Of a DNA stretch of 32,200 bases, positions 22,674 through 30,984 are shown piece after piece. The translations under genes and the position numbers were made by a program. The notes beneath the pieces are model-generated. The model did no database searches, was not told the origin of the DNA, and saw only the letters and a program-made list of their open reading frames with translations. Source of the stretch: Candidatus Bathyarchaeota archaeon (GTDB taxonomy: Archaea; Thermoproteota; Bathyarchaeia; Bathyarchaeales; SOJC01); contig CP070649.1 of the NCBI GenBank assembly GCA_020354575.1, forward strand, positions 1,666,874 through 1,699,073. The letters run 5' to 3'. Position 1 is the stretch's first letter. Every line of letters starts with the position of its first letter.

Positions 22674-22877
22674 TTGAGGTATCGATTTGATTTAGAAAGC
22701 GCTTTAGTTTCCGCTTCTATTGGCTTTCTAGTAATGTTTTTCGCGGTTGGCATGATGTTCGGTTGGACCGATAGGTATCAGTATGAGAAACTCCGTGATT
22801 TTTATGGTTCTGGAGATGAACCCCCCATTAGTCCGAATGCGACTTCGATGATGATAGGGTTTGAGCTTTATGGCTGA
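22674..22877 (+). CDS. Small single-helix membrane protein
   Basis: A 67-residue protein starting at TTG 22674, six bases after GAGG. It has one clear membrane helix (LVSASIGFLVMFFAVGMMFG) and a polar C-terminal part (YEKLRDFYGSGDEPPISP). The last eight bases overlap the start of the next gene, so the two are likely coupled in translation. I do not recognise the family. Together with the upstream two-helix protein it may form a small membrane complex. Confidence 0.65.
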   Translation: MRYRFDLESALVSASIGFLVMFFAVGMMFGWTDRYQYEKLRDFYGSGDEPPISPNATSMMIGFELYG

Positions 22878-23259
22878 TGTATTCCTCAAAGGTGCAGTAT
22901 GGCAAAAGTTCACACAATTGGAAAGTGAATTTATAAGCGCAATTCATTATTTTCCGCTTGAAAAGAGTTTTAGCCAAATATGGTCAAAGTTTTTCGGTGA
23001 TTTACTTGTTAGAATTGGCAATTCTGTTGATAGTTTATTCCGTCTAATGATTAAAGATGAGTCATTTGATTCGTATCCACATGTTAAAGATCTTAAAGCA
23101 ACCCGAAGAAGTCGAAACATAAATTTCTTCCGGGATTTCTTTGAACCGATCTATGAGCTTTCTGGTGTTGATGTAAAAATCGCCTATGAACATGTAGTAT
23201 ATGATGAACAATCGTATCCTTTTGAAGAATTTAAAAATGGTGAAAATCCTGGTTGGTAG
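22870..23259 (+). CDS. N-terminal part of a helical protein interrupted by an in-frame TAG
   Basis: A 129-residue frame from ATG 22870 (overlapping the previous gene by eight bases) to TAG 23257-23259. It is soluble and helical, with FTQLESEFISAIHYFPLEKS, IWSKFFGDLLVRIGNSVDSL and RSRNINFFRDFFEPIYEL. The reading frame continues without shift past the TAG into 23275-23598, and the joint context NPGW-(TAG)-TSYNHVKHEEFE looks like a conserved WWxxYNxxKH element in which the second tryptophan codon TGG has become TAG. So this is probably one gene of about 242 residues with a nonsense codon, or with readthrough. The helical make-up is compatible with a HEPN-like fold, a tentative suggestion only. 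Confidence 0.6.
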   Translation: MADVFLKGAVWQKFTQLESEFISAIHYFPLEKSFSQIWSKFFGDLLVRIGNSVDSLFRLMIKDESFDSYPHVKDLKATRRSRNINFFRDFFEPIYELSGVDVKIAYEHVVYDEQSYPFEEFKNGENPGW

Positions 23260-23274
23260 ACCTCATATAACCAT

Positions 23275-23598
23275 GTGAAGCATGAGGAGTTTGAAAGCAT
23301 CAAAGAAGCAACACTTGAACATACAATTAAAGCCCTTGCTGGACTTTTTATTCTAAATATTCTGCATTGGCGAAATCAAATTTATGTGGTTAGGCAAACC
23401 GATGTTTTCTATGCGGAGTATATGAGAAGGGAAGATATGGAAATTTATCTTAAAGAGTCAATGATAGGGGTCCCTAAATCATTGAGTCATTGGCGAATTG
23501 AAGCGAAAACTCCTTTGCTTGCCCATCTGTTAAGAGTAGATGAATCCACAGAAGGAAGCCCCCTAATGCTTGATGACGACAATTCTCATGATGGATAA
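23275..23598 (+). CDS. C-terminal part of the TAG-interrupted helical protein
   Basis: A 107-residue frame in the same phase as the preceding gene. GTG 23275 is available as a separate start but has no clear ribosome site. It begins with VKHEEFESIKEATLEHTIKA and LAGLFILNILHWRNQ, a helical stretch that reads as the natural continuation of the upstream part. The remainder (QTDVFYAEYMRREDMEIYLK and a polar acidic tail) shows no known motif. It could be made separately as a short product, made by TAG readthrough, or not made at all. Confidence 0.5.
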   Translation: MKHEEFESIKEATLEHTIKALAGLFILNILHWRNQIYVVRQTDVFYAEYMRREDMEIYLKESMIGVPKSLSHWRIEAKTPLLAHLLRVDESTEGSPLMLDDDNSHDG

Positions 23599-23843
23599 TT
23601 TAGCATAGAGCAAGCATGCATTCAAACCTTTTACCATGAAAAATTCGATGAGTTATTACCTAAGTAATCACTCAAAAACCATGCATAACAGCCTTCTACT
23701 TATCTTGTTAGCTAGAATTCCGGACTCTTTACAATACTATTACATACCAATACGGTAGTAAAAACACCATCACATGCGTGCTTGCAGCCTATCAAAAACC
23801 GAAGATATAGATAGAGCATAAGAATTAGATTATTTCGAGGACA

Positions 23844-25838
23844 ATGAGAAGAATAGCGTCATCACTTGCTTCACTGATGCTTTTTCTTAGCGCCATCAGC
23901 TTTCTATCGAATATGCAAGTAGCTAGAGCATCTGGCACCATTTATATCCGATCTGATGGCAGCATTGAGCCTGTAACAGCAGATATTCTGACGTTTGATA
24001 ATAAGACGTATTTTTTAACTGACAGCATTAATGATTGTATAGTGATTGAACGAAGCAACATCACACTTGACGGCAATGGACACAGCATTAAGGGACGCGG
24101 CACAGGCATTGGAATCCTCTTATCAGGAGAACATAATATCACAATTAAAGACACGTTCATCAGCGACTTTGACTATGGTGTTTCCATTGATTCTCCAAGA
24201 AGCACAATTAGCGGAAACAACATTACATGCGGCATTATTATCAATTCAGCTTACAACACCATCTCCAATAATGTATTGGACGGCAAGGGTATATCTAGTT
24301 CAATATGGTGTTACTACGGATCCGCAAACACGATAGTCAACAATGATATCAAAGACGGTGTTTACTTCGGGGGGAGTGGAAACAAAGTTTATGAAAATAG
24401 AATTACAGGCCTAGGCATCACCTGCAAAGCTTCTTCCAACAATATTATTCAGAGAAATCTATTCTTTGCTTGCTGTGATGCGGGCATTATATTGCAAGCA
24501 ATCACTTATACAAGGCCCTACCAGTATCCCCAAAATAATCTGATTGTGGAAAATCAGATAGTTCACTGCACGACAGGAGTCTCCTTAGATTCAGCCAGAT
24601 ATACCACAATCTATCATAATAATTTCATCAATAATACAAACCAGGTTTCTGGTGGTGGTGTTTCTACGTCCTGGGATAATGACTACCCTTCTGGTGGCAA
24701 CTATTGGAGTGACTACATAGGAACAGATCTTTACAGCGGAGTTCATCAGAATGAAACTGGAAGCGATGGAATAGGAGACACACCTTATCTAACAAACGCT
24801 AACGATCAATATCCACTAGTTGAAAGACACAACCTAACTTTCTGGCAGACTCAACGACTCAATCCCCAAGCCCAATTCACTGTCACTGTTGAGACTTCAC
24901 GTCCAGCAGCCATATTCGATGCTTCAGCATCAATACCGGGGTGGAATGGCACACATTTAGCTTATCTCATGGAATATAATTGGCAATTTGGAGACGACAA
25001 CACCACATCAACCACGTCAATCAGCACAGCCCACATCTATCCATCATCAGGAATCTATACAGTATCCTTAACAGTAACAGATCGTCAGGGTTTCAGTGGA
25101 TCAAACTTCCGTCAAGTTTCTATTGTGATGCCGACAACCGTCTCAATTCAAACGAATACCCCATCATCACCACTTGGATTCACAGTTAACATCAATGGCA
25201 CTTTGCAGGATTATTATGGAAATGGCTTGAAGAACCAAGAGATCGTAGCCTACTATACTTTTGCAGGAATTGACACATGGATACCAATTACTTCAGATTA
25301 TACCGATACGACTGGAAACTATGCCTTTGAATGGATCCCATCAGCAACTGGGTACTTCACAATCAAAATTTCGTGGAATGGAAACATCACGCACTTTAGT
25401 GCGAACAATACAGCGTCTTACGCCTTAACAACTCATGAAGAATATTTCATAGCTGTAGAATCGAATAGTACAATATCTGATTTGTCCTTTGATGCTCAAA
25501 ATCGAACGCTAATCTTCACAACCATTGGGCAAAACTACACAGATAGCTATACTAGAGTTTCCATTCCAAAGGTTCTGGTTTCAGATATTAATAGGGTTGA
25601 AATCTTTATAGATGGAGTCAAGACCCCCTACAGCTCAAAACTTCTAGAAGACTCATGCATTCTTGAGTTTGTACACACCAATAGCCTTACCAAAATAGAG
25701 ATTCAACTGCCTTTTGGGACTAGTGGATTTTTAGGATTGGATCTATGGGTTTGGGCGATCGTGATATCTGCGGGAATTGCAGTGGTACTTGCCACCTCAA
25801 CCTTAATAATTAGCCGTCGAAAAAGCAAATCATCATAA
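23844..25838 (+). CDS. Surface-anchored NosD-like beta-helix protein with PKD and Ig-like domains
   Basis: A 664-residue exported protein starting at ATG 23844 after GAGG. Residues 1-30 are a signal peptide (SLASLMLFLSAISFLSNMQV). Residues about 40-330 form a right-handed parallel beta-helix of the NosD/CASH type (IVIERSNITLDGNGHSIKGR, GIGILLSGEHNITIKD, NNTISNN-type turns) ending with YWSDYIGTDLYSG. A PKD domain follows (about 340-430, YNWQFGDDNTTSTTS to YTVSLTVTDRQG). An Ig-like beta-sandwich is at about 435-535, then a polar stretch, and a final membrane helix (LWVWAIVISAGIAVVLATST) with a basic tail. Beta-helices often bind or cleave polysaccharides; PKD and Ig-like modules are spacers or binding parts. 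Function is otherwise unknown. Confidence 0.87.
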   Translation: MRRIASSLASLMLFLSAISFLSNMQVARASGTIYIRSDGSIEPVTADILTFDNKTYFLTDSINDCIVIERSNITLDGNGHSIKGRGTGIGILLSGEHNITIKDTFISDFDYGVSIDSPRSTISGNNITCGIIINSAYNTISNNVLDGKGISSSIWCYYGSANTIVNNDIKDGVYFGGSGNKVYENRITGLGITCKASSNNIIQRNLFFACCDAGIILQAITYTRPYQYPQNNLIVENQIVHCTTGVSLDSARYTTIYHNNFINNTNQVSGGGVSTSWDNDYPSGGNYWSDYIGTDLYSGVHQNETGSDGIGDTPYLTNANDQYPLVERHNLTFWQTQRLNPQAQFTVTVETSRPAAIFDASASIPGWNGTHLAYLMEYNWQFGDDNTTSTTSISTAHIYPSSGIYTVSLTVTDRQGFSGSNFRQVSIVMPTTVSIQTNTPSSPLGFTVNINGTLQDYYGNGLKNQEIVAYYTFAGIDTWIPITSDYTDTTGNYAFEWIPSATGYFTIKISWNGNITHFSANNTASYALTTHEEYFIAVESNSTISDLSFDAQNRTLIFTTIGQNYTDSYTRVSIPKVLVSDINRVEIFIDGVKTPYSSKLLEDSCILEFVHTNSLTKIEIQLPFGTSGFLGLDLWVWAIVISAGIAVVLATSTLIISRRKSKSS

Positions 25839-25849
25839 ACGCATACAGG

Positions 25850-25863
25850 ATGCATGCATGCAT
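25850..25863. repeat. (ATGC)3.5 microsatellite-like alternating motif
   Basis: ATGCATGCATGCAT lies between the convergent beta-helix and flavodoxin genes. The same 14-mer occurs at 29938-29951 next to an inverted repeat copy. Confidence 0.7.
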
Positions 25864-25864
25864 T

Positions 25865-26338
25865 TCACACTGTTTTGAGTATGTCGCACCACTCAGCGAT
25901 TTTCCTTTTCGCCTCTTCCTTGTTCTCAAACGCTTTCGCAGGCAAGGCTAACTCGCCGACAAAGGTGGAGTTTGGCATCAACGCTTTGGTCTTCTCTATG
26001 GCTTTCCCCAAATTCGAATCCGAGAAGAACAACGCCACTTTCTTCCCCGACAAGTCATTCTTGTTCACATATGTTCTGATTGCTGGCGTTGGACTCCCAG
26101 CCCAGACGGGTTGTCCGATAATTATGAGATCATAGTCAATGGCATTTCTACTCGTTTGGGCAATCTCGGTTTCTTTTCCTCGCAAAGCATCCCTGCCAGC
26201 GGGTAGATAGGCGAGTCTGCCTTGACGTTTCTTTAAGTCAATAACCTCGTCTATTTCTGCTTCAAGTTCTGCTGCAATTGTTTCAGCCGCGAATTTCGTG
26301 TTTCCAGTTCGGGTGTAGTAAACTACCAAAGTTTTCAT
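25865..26338 (-). CDS. Flavodoxin
   Basis: About 157 residues from ATG 26338, seven bases after a GAGG ribosome site; ATG 26344 is the alternative. The FMN phosphate loop is LVVYYTRTGNTKFAAETI at the N-terminus. The isoalloxazine loops are visible as IIIGQPVWAGSPTPAIRTYV, with the tryptophan that stacks on the flavin, and VALFFSDSNLG. The length and order fit the long-chain flavodoxin/flavodoxin-like family. It probably carries electrons or reduces a partner in the cytoplasm. Its TATA-like box abuts one copy of the 76-base inverted repeat. Confidence 0.92.
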   Translation of the reverse strand: MKTLVVYYTRTGNTKFAAETIAAELEAEIDEVIDLKKRQGRLAYLPAGRDALRGKETEIAQTSRNAIDYDLIIIGQPVWAGSPTPAIRTYVNKNDLSGKKVALFFSDSNLGKAIEKTKALMPNSTFVGELALPAKAFENKEEAKRKIAEWCDILKTV

Positions 26339-26377
26339 TGTCATGCCTCAATGGTTAGAGTGGTCTTGAATAATAGA

Positions 26378-26387
26378 CTTTTATATA
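26378..26387 (-). promoter_or_regulatory. TATA box for flavodoxin
   Basis: Minus-strand TATATAAAAG is centred about 45 bases before ATG 26338, predicting a leader of about 19 bases with the GAGG site. Half of the box lies in the 76-base repeat copy. Confidence 0.5.
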
Positions 26388-26458
26388 TTTTGATAATTTG
26401 CGTGTGATTCTATTTGTTCGCTTTTTTGTTGAGCGAGAGTTATTCCGAGCATGCATAC
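26383..26458 (+). repeat. 76-base inverted repeat, copy A
   Basis: This stretch is the exact reverse complement of 29864-29939, all 76 bases by eye. It contains a small internal hairpin (TCGCT ... AGCGA). It covers the 3' end of the two-helix membrane protein gene at 26440 and the TATA region of flavodoxin. Confidence 0.9.
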
Positions 26459-26703
26459 GTGCGCGCGTAGGAAAAGTAGCTTTGTGATTTGTGGAAAAAG
26501 CGATAGAGAGAGATGCAGATCAAGAAGAAACAGATGATAAGCACAATCAGCAATGAACCAAATTGGGCTCCAATCCAAAAGACATCTGCATGAGTCGGAT
26601 AGTCTGTTGTAAGGAAAGTCCACACGATTAAGATGCTAAGAAAAAATAAGAAAACTATGATAGCCACACGACCATATGCTGACGGCCCCCCTTCTTGCAT
26701 CAT
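26440..26703 (-). CDS. Small two-helix membrane protein
   Basis: About 87 residues from ATG 26703; GTG 26709 or ATG 26700 are also possible. Two membrane helices are clear: RVAIIVFLFFLSILIVWTFL and FGSLLIVLIICFFLICISLY. The short loop between them (TTDYPTHADVFWIGAQ) and the cytoplasmic tail carry no known motif. The last six codons lie inside inverted repeat copy A, so the present C-terminus (TYACSE) was supplied by the repeat; the gene may have been longer or differently ended before the repeat arrived. Confidence 0.6.
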   Translation of the reverse strand: MMQEGGPSAYGRVAIIVFLFFLSILIVWTFLTTDYPTHADVFWIGAQFGSLLIVLIICFFLICISLYRFFHKSQSYFSYARTYACSE

Positions 26704-26769
26704 CCTCACATTAAAACTACAGCCTTGATTCAGCTAAACTTTTCGCATGTATACAGAAGTCTGTTACGC

Positions 26770-27099
26770 TCATTTTTTCAGTTTAACTGCGGTTCCATAG
26801 GCCGTGACGAGAATGAAGCCTTCAAGGATCTCAGCAGTTTCAAAATCAATCGCGAGTACTCCGTTTGCTCCCAGCTTCTTAGCTTCCTTTTTCAAATCTT
26901 CGAGAGCCTCTTTTCGTGCTTTCTCAATCTCCTCTGCGTATGCTGTGCCTTTTCCTCCTGTCAGCGATTGCAGCCCTGAGATGAACCGACCTCCCACTCC
27001 TCTAGTCCTCGTACTAGACCCATAAATGACCCCGAGAACCTCTTCAACTTCATATTTCGGAATCGAAGGCATCGTCGCTAAAATCAGATCTTCCCCCAC
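26770..27099 (-). CDS. YbjQ/UPF0145 family protein
   Basis: A 109-residue protein starting at GTG 27099, five bases after GAGGTGA. The family features are clear: VEEVLGVIYGSSTRTRGVGG, then EIEKARKEALEDLKKEAKKL and GANGVLAIDFETAEI with an ILVTAYGTAVKL end. Members form pentamer-like rings and are often labelled heavy-metal-binding or of unknown function; the biochemical role is not settled. Length matches the family (about 105-110 residues). Confidence 0.92.
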   Translation of the reverse strand: MGEDLILATMPSIPKYEVEEVLGVIYGSSTRTRGVGGRFISGLQSLTGGKGTAYAEEIEKARKEALEDLKKEAKKLGANGVLAIDFETAEILEGFILVTAYGTAVKLKK

Positions 27100-27200
27100 A
27101 AACTCACCTCAACTAATTTCTACCTATTCTAATCTTAATTCTTCCCCGTTTCATAAGGCTTCTTTGTTTTGCATGCGTGCGAATAGAAAGGTCGCATGGT

Positions 27201-28346
27201 TTAGATGGATTCTCCGAAGTGCTCAGCTACTGAAACAATGTCATCGATGCCTATGTAACCATCAATATTTATGTCACATAATGGATTCCATCTTGGATGC
27301 CCTGGGTAGCTAGCAAAGTGTTCTGCTACAAGGACAATATCCTCAATCCCCACGTATCCATCCAAGGTTACATCCCAAGGAGAGTAGTTTATTGGAGCCA
27401 TGAGGGGATACTGGTCTTGGTAGTATGGGGTGTCAGCTATGCCATCACTGCCAGACTCGTTCTGATAGGGCCCACTGAACATGTCCGATGCATTGTGGTT
27501 GCTCCAATAATTCCCACCACTAGGATAACCATTATCCCACAAGTTGATCTCCCACCCCTCCAAAACACTTGTCTCAACGTCAATCAGGTTGTTATGGTAG
27601 ATTTCACATTCAGTGGGATCGTACATGGAATCATGCAGAGAAAATCCGTAGGTGCAATTAATTATGTTGTTGTTCGTGAAGACTTCATCTCCCCACGAGT
27701 GGATGGTGACGATGGCATATTCACCGTGAAGCATGGTGTTGTTGGAAACTAGATTCTCACTCCCTTCACTTATTGCGATGCCAACTGAGTTATAGATGAA
27801 AACGTTGTCTATGATGGAAAGATTAATGGCTATTCTTCCTGCACTGATGCCAAATATGTTGTCTGCTATCAAGTTACCAGATATCACATTATTGATTGAT
27901 GGCCTATGTAGCCGAATTCCCCCTCCACAGTCTTTTATAATGTTTCCTGAGATAGCCCAGTAGTAATTGCTGCTTTCTATACTTATGCCACGCCCACGAG
28001 TTCTGTTACTGTTCTGAAGGGTGAACCCACAAATAGTAACATTATCGACTTCATAATCCCCAGTTACAACATTCCCTGTTCCATTCCCATCAATAATCGT
28101 TGCTTCCTTACTCTCTCCAACAAGCGACAGGGATTTGTTTATGAACACGTTTTCAATGTAGGTTCCATTTCTCACGAAAACCGTGTCTCCACTACTTGCT
28201 GCGTCAATAGCTTCTTGGATCGTTAGATACTCATCTGGAACGATAATCGTAATAGGCTGTGTTCTAACAGGTTGAGTATTCATAGAAAAAGCAAAAAGAC
28301 TGGAAAGAAGCAGCGTCAACATAAACGCTGAACCCCGTCTTCTCAC
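27201..28346 (-). CDS. Secreted NosD-like beta-helix protein with dockerin-like tail
   Basis: A 381-residue exported protein starting at GTG 28346 shortly after GGGGGAG. The signal peptide is SAFMLTLLLSSLFAFSMNTQ. Residues about 35-310 are a right-handed beta-helix: YLTIQEAIDAASSGDTVFVR, NVFINKSLSLVGESKEATII, NNVISGNLIADNIFGISA and similar turns, ending with GGNYWSNHNASDMFSGPYQN. The last 60 residues are a dockerin-like pair (WDVTLDGYVGIEDIVLVAEH and CDINIDGYIGIDDIVSVAEH) close to that of the repeat protein at 20920. It probably attaches to a surface partner or calcium-dependent complex and binds a carbohydrate. No membrane anchor is present. Confidence 0.87.
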   Translation of the reverse strand: MRRRGSAFMLTLLLSSLFAFSMNTQPVRTQPITIIVPDEYLTIQEAIDAASSGDTVFVRNGTYIENVFINKSLSLVGESKEATIIDGNGTGNVVTGDYEVDNVTICGFTLQNSNRTRGRGISIESSNYYWAISGNIIKDCGGGIRLHRPSINNVISGNLIADNIFGISAGRIAINLSIIDNVFIYNSVGIAISEGSENLVSNNTMLHGEYAIVTIHSWGDEVFTNNNIINCTYGFSLHDSMYDPTECEIYHNNLIDVETSVLEGWEINLWDNGYPSGGNYWSNHNASDMFSGPYQNESGSDGIADTPYYQDQYPLMAPINYSPWDVTLDGYVGIEDIVLVAEHFASYPGHPRWNPLCDINIDGYIGIDDIVSVAEHFGESI

Positions 28347-28540
28347 TTACTCCCCCATGAAACGGGGAGGCAACGATAAATAAACATTTTGCACCTAACC
28401 GAAGAATAGTGCGGGCAATATTGGATATTCTCCCTTTGAAGTTTGCACTCTTGGCGTATCATAAGCCTAATTGGAGGTGAGTTGATTGTGTGCAGTAGTG
28501 CATGCAAGCTTCGCGCGCGCTTACAAACATGTGTAATGGA

Positions 28541-29791
28541 TTACTCTTCCCTTCTCTCTGGTTCTTTCACCAATATTAGCGTCAGCAAAAATGAAGGCAC
28601 TACTGTCGCTATAGCAAGCATAAACGGCGATTGGGGAGATATGTACTCGTAAAGATATCCACCCAGTAAGCTACCCGAAGCCAGGATTATGTAATTTGCA
28701 AAATTGGTGAACCCACTTACTTTTCCTCTCTGATCTTTAGGAGTTAGATCTGTCTGAAGTGCTCCAAAAGCCGCATTTAGCATTACATTACCTGCGCCTA
28801 AAAGAATTAGAGACAAGATAACCCTTGCAAGGTCTCCGTTTACGAAAATCCACAGGGCTAATCCGAAAATCAGCATTGAAGCAAGGATGGGAATTTTCCT
28901 TCTAACCTTGTCCACAAGTTTGCCCACGGGCATAGCTAATATTATGGTAGTTACAGGAACAAATGCACCTATGAAAGCCCAAACGACCTCATCTATTAGT
29001 ATCACTTTTGTAGCGTAGATAACCATGAAGAGGTTGATGGTTGAGAACCCGAATATGGCGACGGCGAAGGATAAGAACAGATAGAGCATTGATCTTGGAA
29101 CCTTTTTCCAGACGCTGAAGCTTTCTTTTAGAGCTGTCGGGTAACTATTAATTATTTCATTCAAGCGCGGTTTAGAAGAGGTTATCACGGTTTCTTTCAA
29201 GAAAAATAACCTGAAGAATGCTGCCATTAAGAAAAGGGCAATCACTATGCCATAAGATACCCGCATACCTTCGATTAAGCCGAGGTTTGCGCGCAATAGA
29301 CCAGCGACGGCTGGAGCTGGAGTTGTAGAAGCCGCTGAAATAAGCATAACGATGCTGAATCCCATTCCTCTTCTTTCAGGAGGTAATGAATCAGAGATCA
29401 TTGCGCTGAGTGCTGGTTGGTAGACCGAGTTGAAAATGCCCATTAAGACCGCGCCCACGAGGATAAAGTGCCATGAAGGTGCAATTGCAAATAACACAAA
29501 ACTAATCCCTACACCAAAGGTCATTGTTGAAATTAGCCATTTTCTCCCATATTTATCAGCTAAGTATCCCCCAGGAAACTGCATTGATGCTAGCGCAAGG
29601 AATTGCGAAAGACCTATAACGCCCAGAAGGGTTTCCGTTGCACCAAGTTTCAATACATAGAGTCCATAATAGGTTGCTGGTAATTCAACGGCGAAGTCTA
29701 CAAGTATCCAACTTAAGACTAAAATCGCGTAGTTCCCCTTTATGAAAGCAAATTCTCGCCTGATAGTGTCTAAGACTGTCGTGTCCTTCAC
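28541..29791 (-). CDS. Major facilitator superfamily transporter
   Basis: A 416-residue membrane protein with about 12 helices starting at GTG 29791. The MFS signature loop between helices 2 and 3 is GGYLADKYGRKWLISTM, and a weaker counterpart is in the second half (MPVGKLVDKVRRKIPIL). A central cytoplasmic loop follows helix 6 (FLKETVITSSKPRLNEIINS). It is most like drug or sugar efflux transporters, but the substrate cannot be told. The ribosome site is poor. It lies next to inverted repeat copy B. Confidence 0.9.
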   Translation of the reverse strand: MKDTTVLDTIRREFAFIKGNYAILVLSWILVDFAVELPATYYGLYVLKLGATETLLGVIGLSQFLALASMQFPGGYLADKYGRKWLISTMTFGVGISFVLFAIAPSWHFILVGAVLMGIFNSVYQPALSAMISDSLPPERRGMGFSIVMLISAASTTPAPAVAGLLRANLGLIEGMRVSYGIVIALFLMAAFFRLFFLKETVITSSKPRLNEIINSYPTALKESFSVWKKVPRSMLYLFLSFAVAIFGFSTINLFMVIYATKVILIDEVVWAFIGAFVPVTTIILAMPVGKLVDKVRRKIPILASMLIFGLALWIFVNGDLARVILSLILLGAGNVMLNAAFGALQTDLTPKDQRGKVSGFTNFANYIILASGSLLGGYLYEYISPQSPFMLAIATVVPSFLLTLILVKEPERREE

Positions 29792-29863
29792 CTTCTAGCG
29801 ACTTATGCCTGATCACACTAGTTCAATGTTATGTTAAAAAGTGGCCACCTAGTTGACCACAGT

Positions 29864-29939
29864 GTATGCATGCTCGGAATAACTCTCGCTCAACAAAAAA
29901 GCGAACAAATAGAATCACACGCAAATTATCAAAATATAT
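29864..29939 (+). repeat. 76-base inverted repeat, copy B
   Basis: Exact reverse complement of 26383-26458. The two copies face each other across 3.4 kb that carries the two-helix protein, YbjQ, the dockerin-tailed beta-helix protein and the MFS transporter. Copy B is in a non-coding gap and is followed at once by ATGCATGCATGCAT. Confidence 0.9.
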
Positions 29940-29951
29940 GCATGCATGCAT
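29938..29951. repeat. (ATGC)3.5 alternating motif
   Basis: The same 14-mer as at 25850-25863, adjoining inverted repeat copy B; a further GCATGC follows at about 29958. Confidence 0.7.
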
Positions 29952-30009
29952 CGATGGCATGCTCATTCCATAACTTTTAAGAAAGTCAATTATTAACATA
30001 GAACAGAGA

Positions 30010-30261
30010 ATGAGGAAGGAATGGACAAATCCGATGAGTCAACCTGACGAAATTCCTTTGGATAAAATCCGTGTTGCACGAATATTTAAAAAAATCCTTA
30101 AGATTCTTCAGAGAGAGGCAAAATCTTCTGCTGAAGCTCTCGCAATCTTAAGATTTGGGGTAACCTTTTTTGAGACTCGTGTTGGTGTTGATGTCATAAG
30201 CGATTCGGAAATCAAAGACTTTGTTAATGATGTGAGGAAGGATTTGCTGCGATTCGAGTGA
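30010..30261 (+). CDS. Small helical protein of unknown function
   Basis: An 83-residue protein from ATG 30010, or 75 residues from ATG 30034. It is charged and helical (RVARIFKKILKILQREAKSS, AEALAILRFGVTFFETRVGV, EIKDFVNDVRKDLLRFE), with no signal or membrane segment. I do not recognise it. It converges with the transglutaminase-like gene. An A/T-rich box (CTTTTAAGAAAG) about 30 bases upstream may be its promoter. Confidence 0.6.
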   Translation: MRKEWTNPMSQPDEIPLDKIRVARIFKKILKILQREAKSSAEALAILRFGVTFFETRVGVDVISDSEIKDFVNDVRKDLLRFE

Positions 30262-30306
30262 AAGTTATTTTCAGAATGAATGCAACATAGCATGCATACA
30301 TGTAAA

Positions 30307-30963
30307 CTAGACTTTCGTTTTTGTATGCATATAATGTTCGCTGAAGGCTTGCATAATCTCGCTAAACGGGAGATCTGGGAATGTCCCACGAGATCTTATA
30401 TATTCTATATGGAGTTCTCCCTTCTCATCTCTATTATGAAGAATCGAGTCGGAAACACCATCAAATTCAACAGGTTTAAGACCCAATTTCTCGCACATTT
30501 CAATATTGAAAGCGGGTGTTGCCTTTATCCACTTATCGCCTAGCCAAAACTCAGAATACCCATGATAAACAAATATGTTTGTTCCCATCATTTCTCTGAG
30601 TTTCTCAGGAGCAGGGTGGTTTATTACATCAGCAAACCCTAATCTAGCAGGTATGTTAACTGCTCTTGCTAGCGCAGTTAAAGCCACAGCTTTTTGAATG
30701 CAGTAACCATCCCCTCTTTTCAATGTTTTACTTGCGCAATAATCCGATATGTCCAACGAATCAAAAGCGCGATAAGGATTGTATTTTATCTCATCCCTCA
30801 CAAAGTAGAATAGCTTTTTAGCCCTATCTTGTGGCAAGTTGCATTTTTCTGTAAGTAAAGCAGCTCTTTCTTTTATTGTGGCTGAATCAGAATCAATAAC
30901 AAAAGTAGGTTGCAGGTAAAGACTGAAATTGTGCCTTTTTGGAGTTATTTCTCCAATATTCAT
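30307..30963 (-). CDS. Transglutaminase-like cysteine protease-fold protein
   Basis: About 218 residues from ATG 30963, placed 27 bases after a TATA box, a leaderless start; TTG 30984 would fall on the promoter. The transglutaminase core has the catalytic cysteine in KRGDGYCIQKAVALTALARA and the histidine in VYHGYSEFWLGDKWIKATPA. The expected aspartate position after the histidine strand is threonine (KATPAFN instead of xxDPT), as in one archaeal/bacterial subgroup. Members act as proteases, amidases or have lost activity. The target is unknown. There is no signal peptide, so it should act in the cytoplasm. Confidence 0.87.
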   Translation of the reverse strand: MNIGEITPKRHNFSLYLQPTFVIDSDSATIKERAALLTEKCNLPQDRAKKLFYFVRDEIKYNPYRAFDSLDISDYCASKTLKRGDGYCIQKAVALTALARAVNIPARLGFADVINHPAPEKLREMMGTNIFVYHGYSEFWLGDKWIKATPAFNIEMCEKLGLKPVEFDGVSDSILHNRDEKGELHIEYIRSRGTFPDLPFSEIMQAFSEHYMHTKTKV

Positions 30964-30984
30964 ATCTACTTTGCTAAATTTCAA

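Noticed and set aside
23257-23259. Genome-wide reassignment of TAG to an amino acid
   Set aside because: TAG ends several genes here in a normal way (for example at 3744, 3954 and 22664), so a general reassignment is unlikely; a local effect remains possible.
26383-29939. Inverted repeats as ends of an insertion sequence
   Set aside because: No transposase or integrase is encoded between them, and no target-site duplication is evident at the outer edges.
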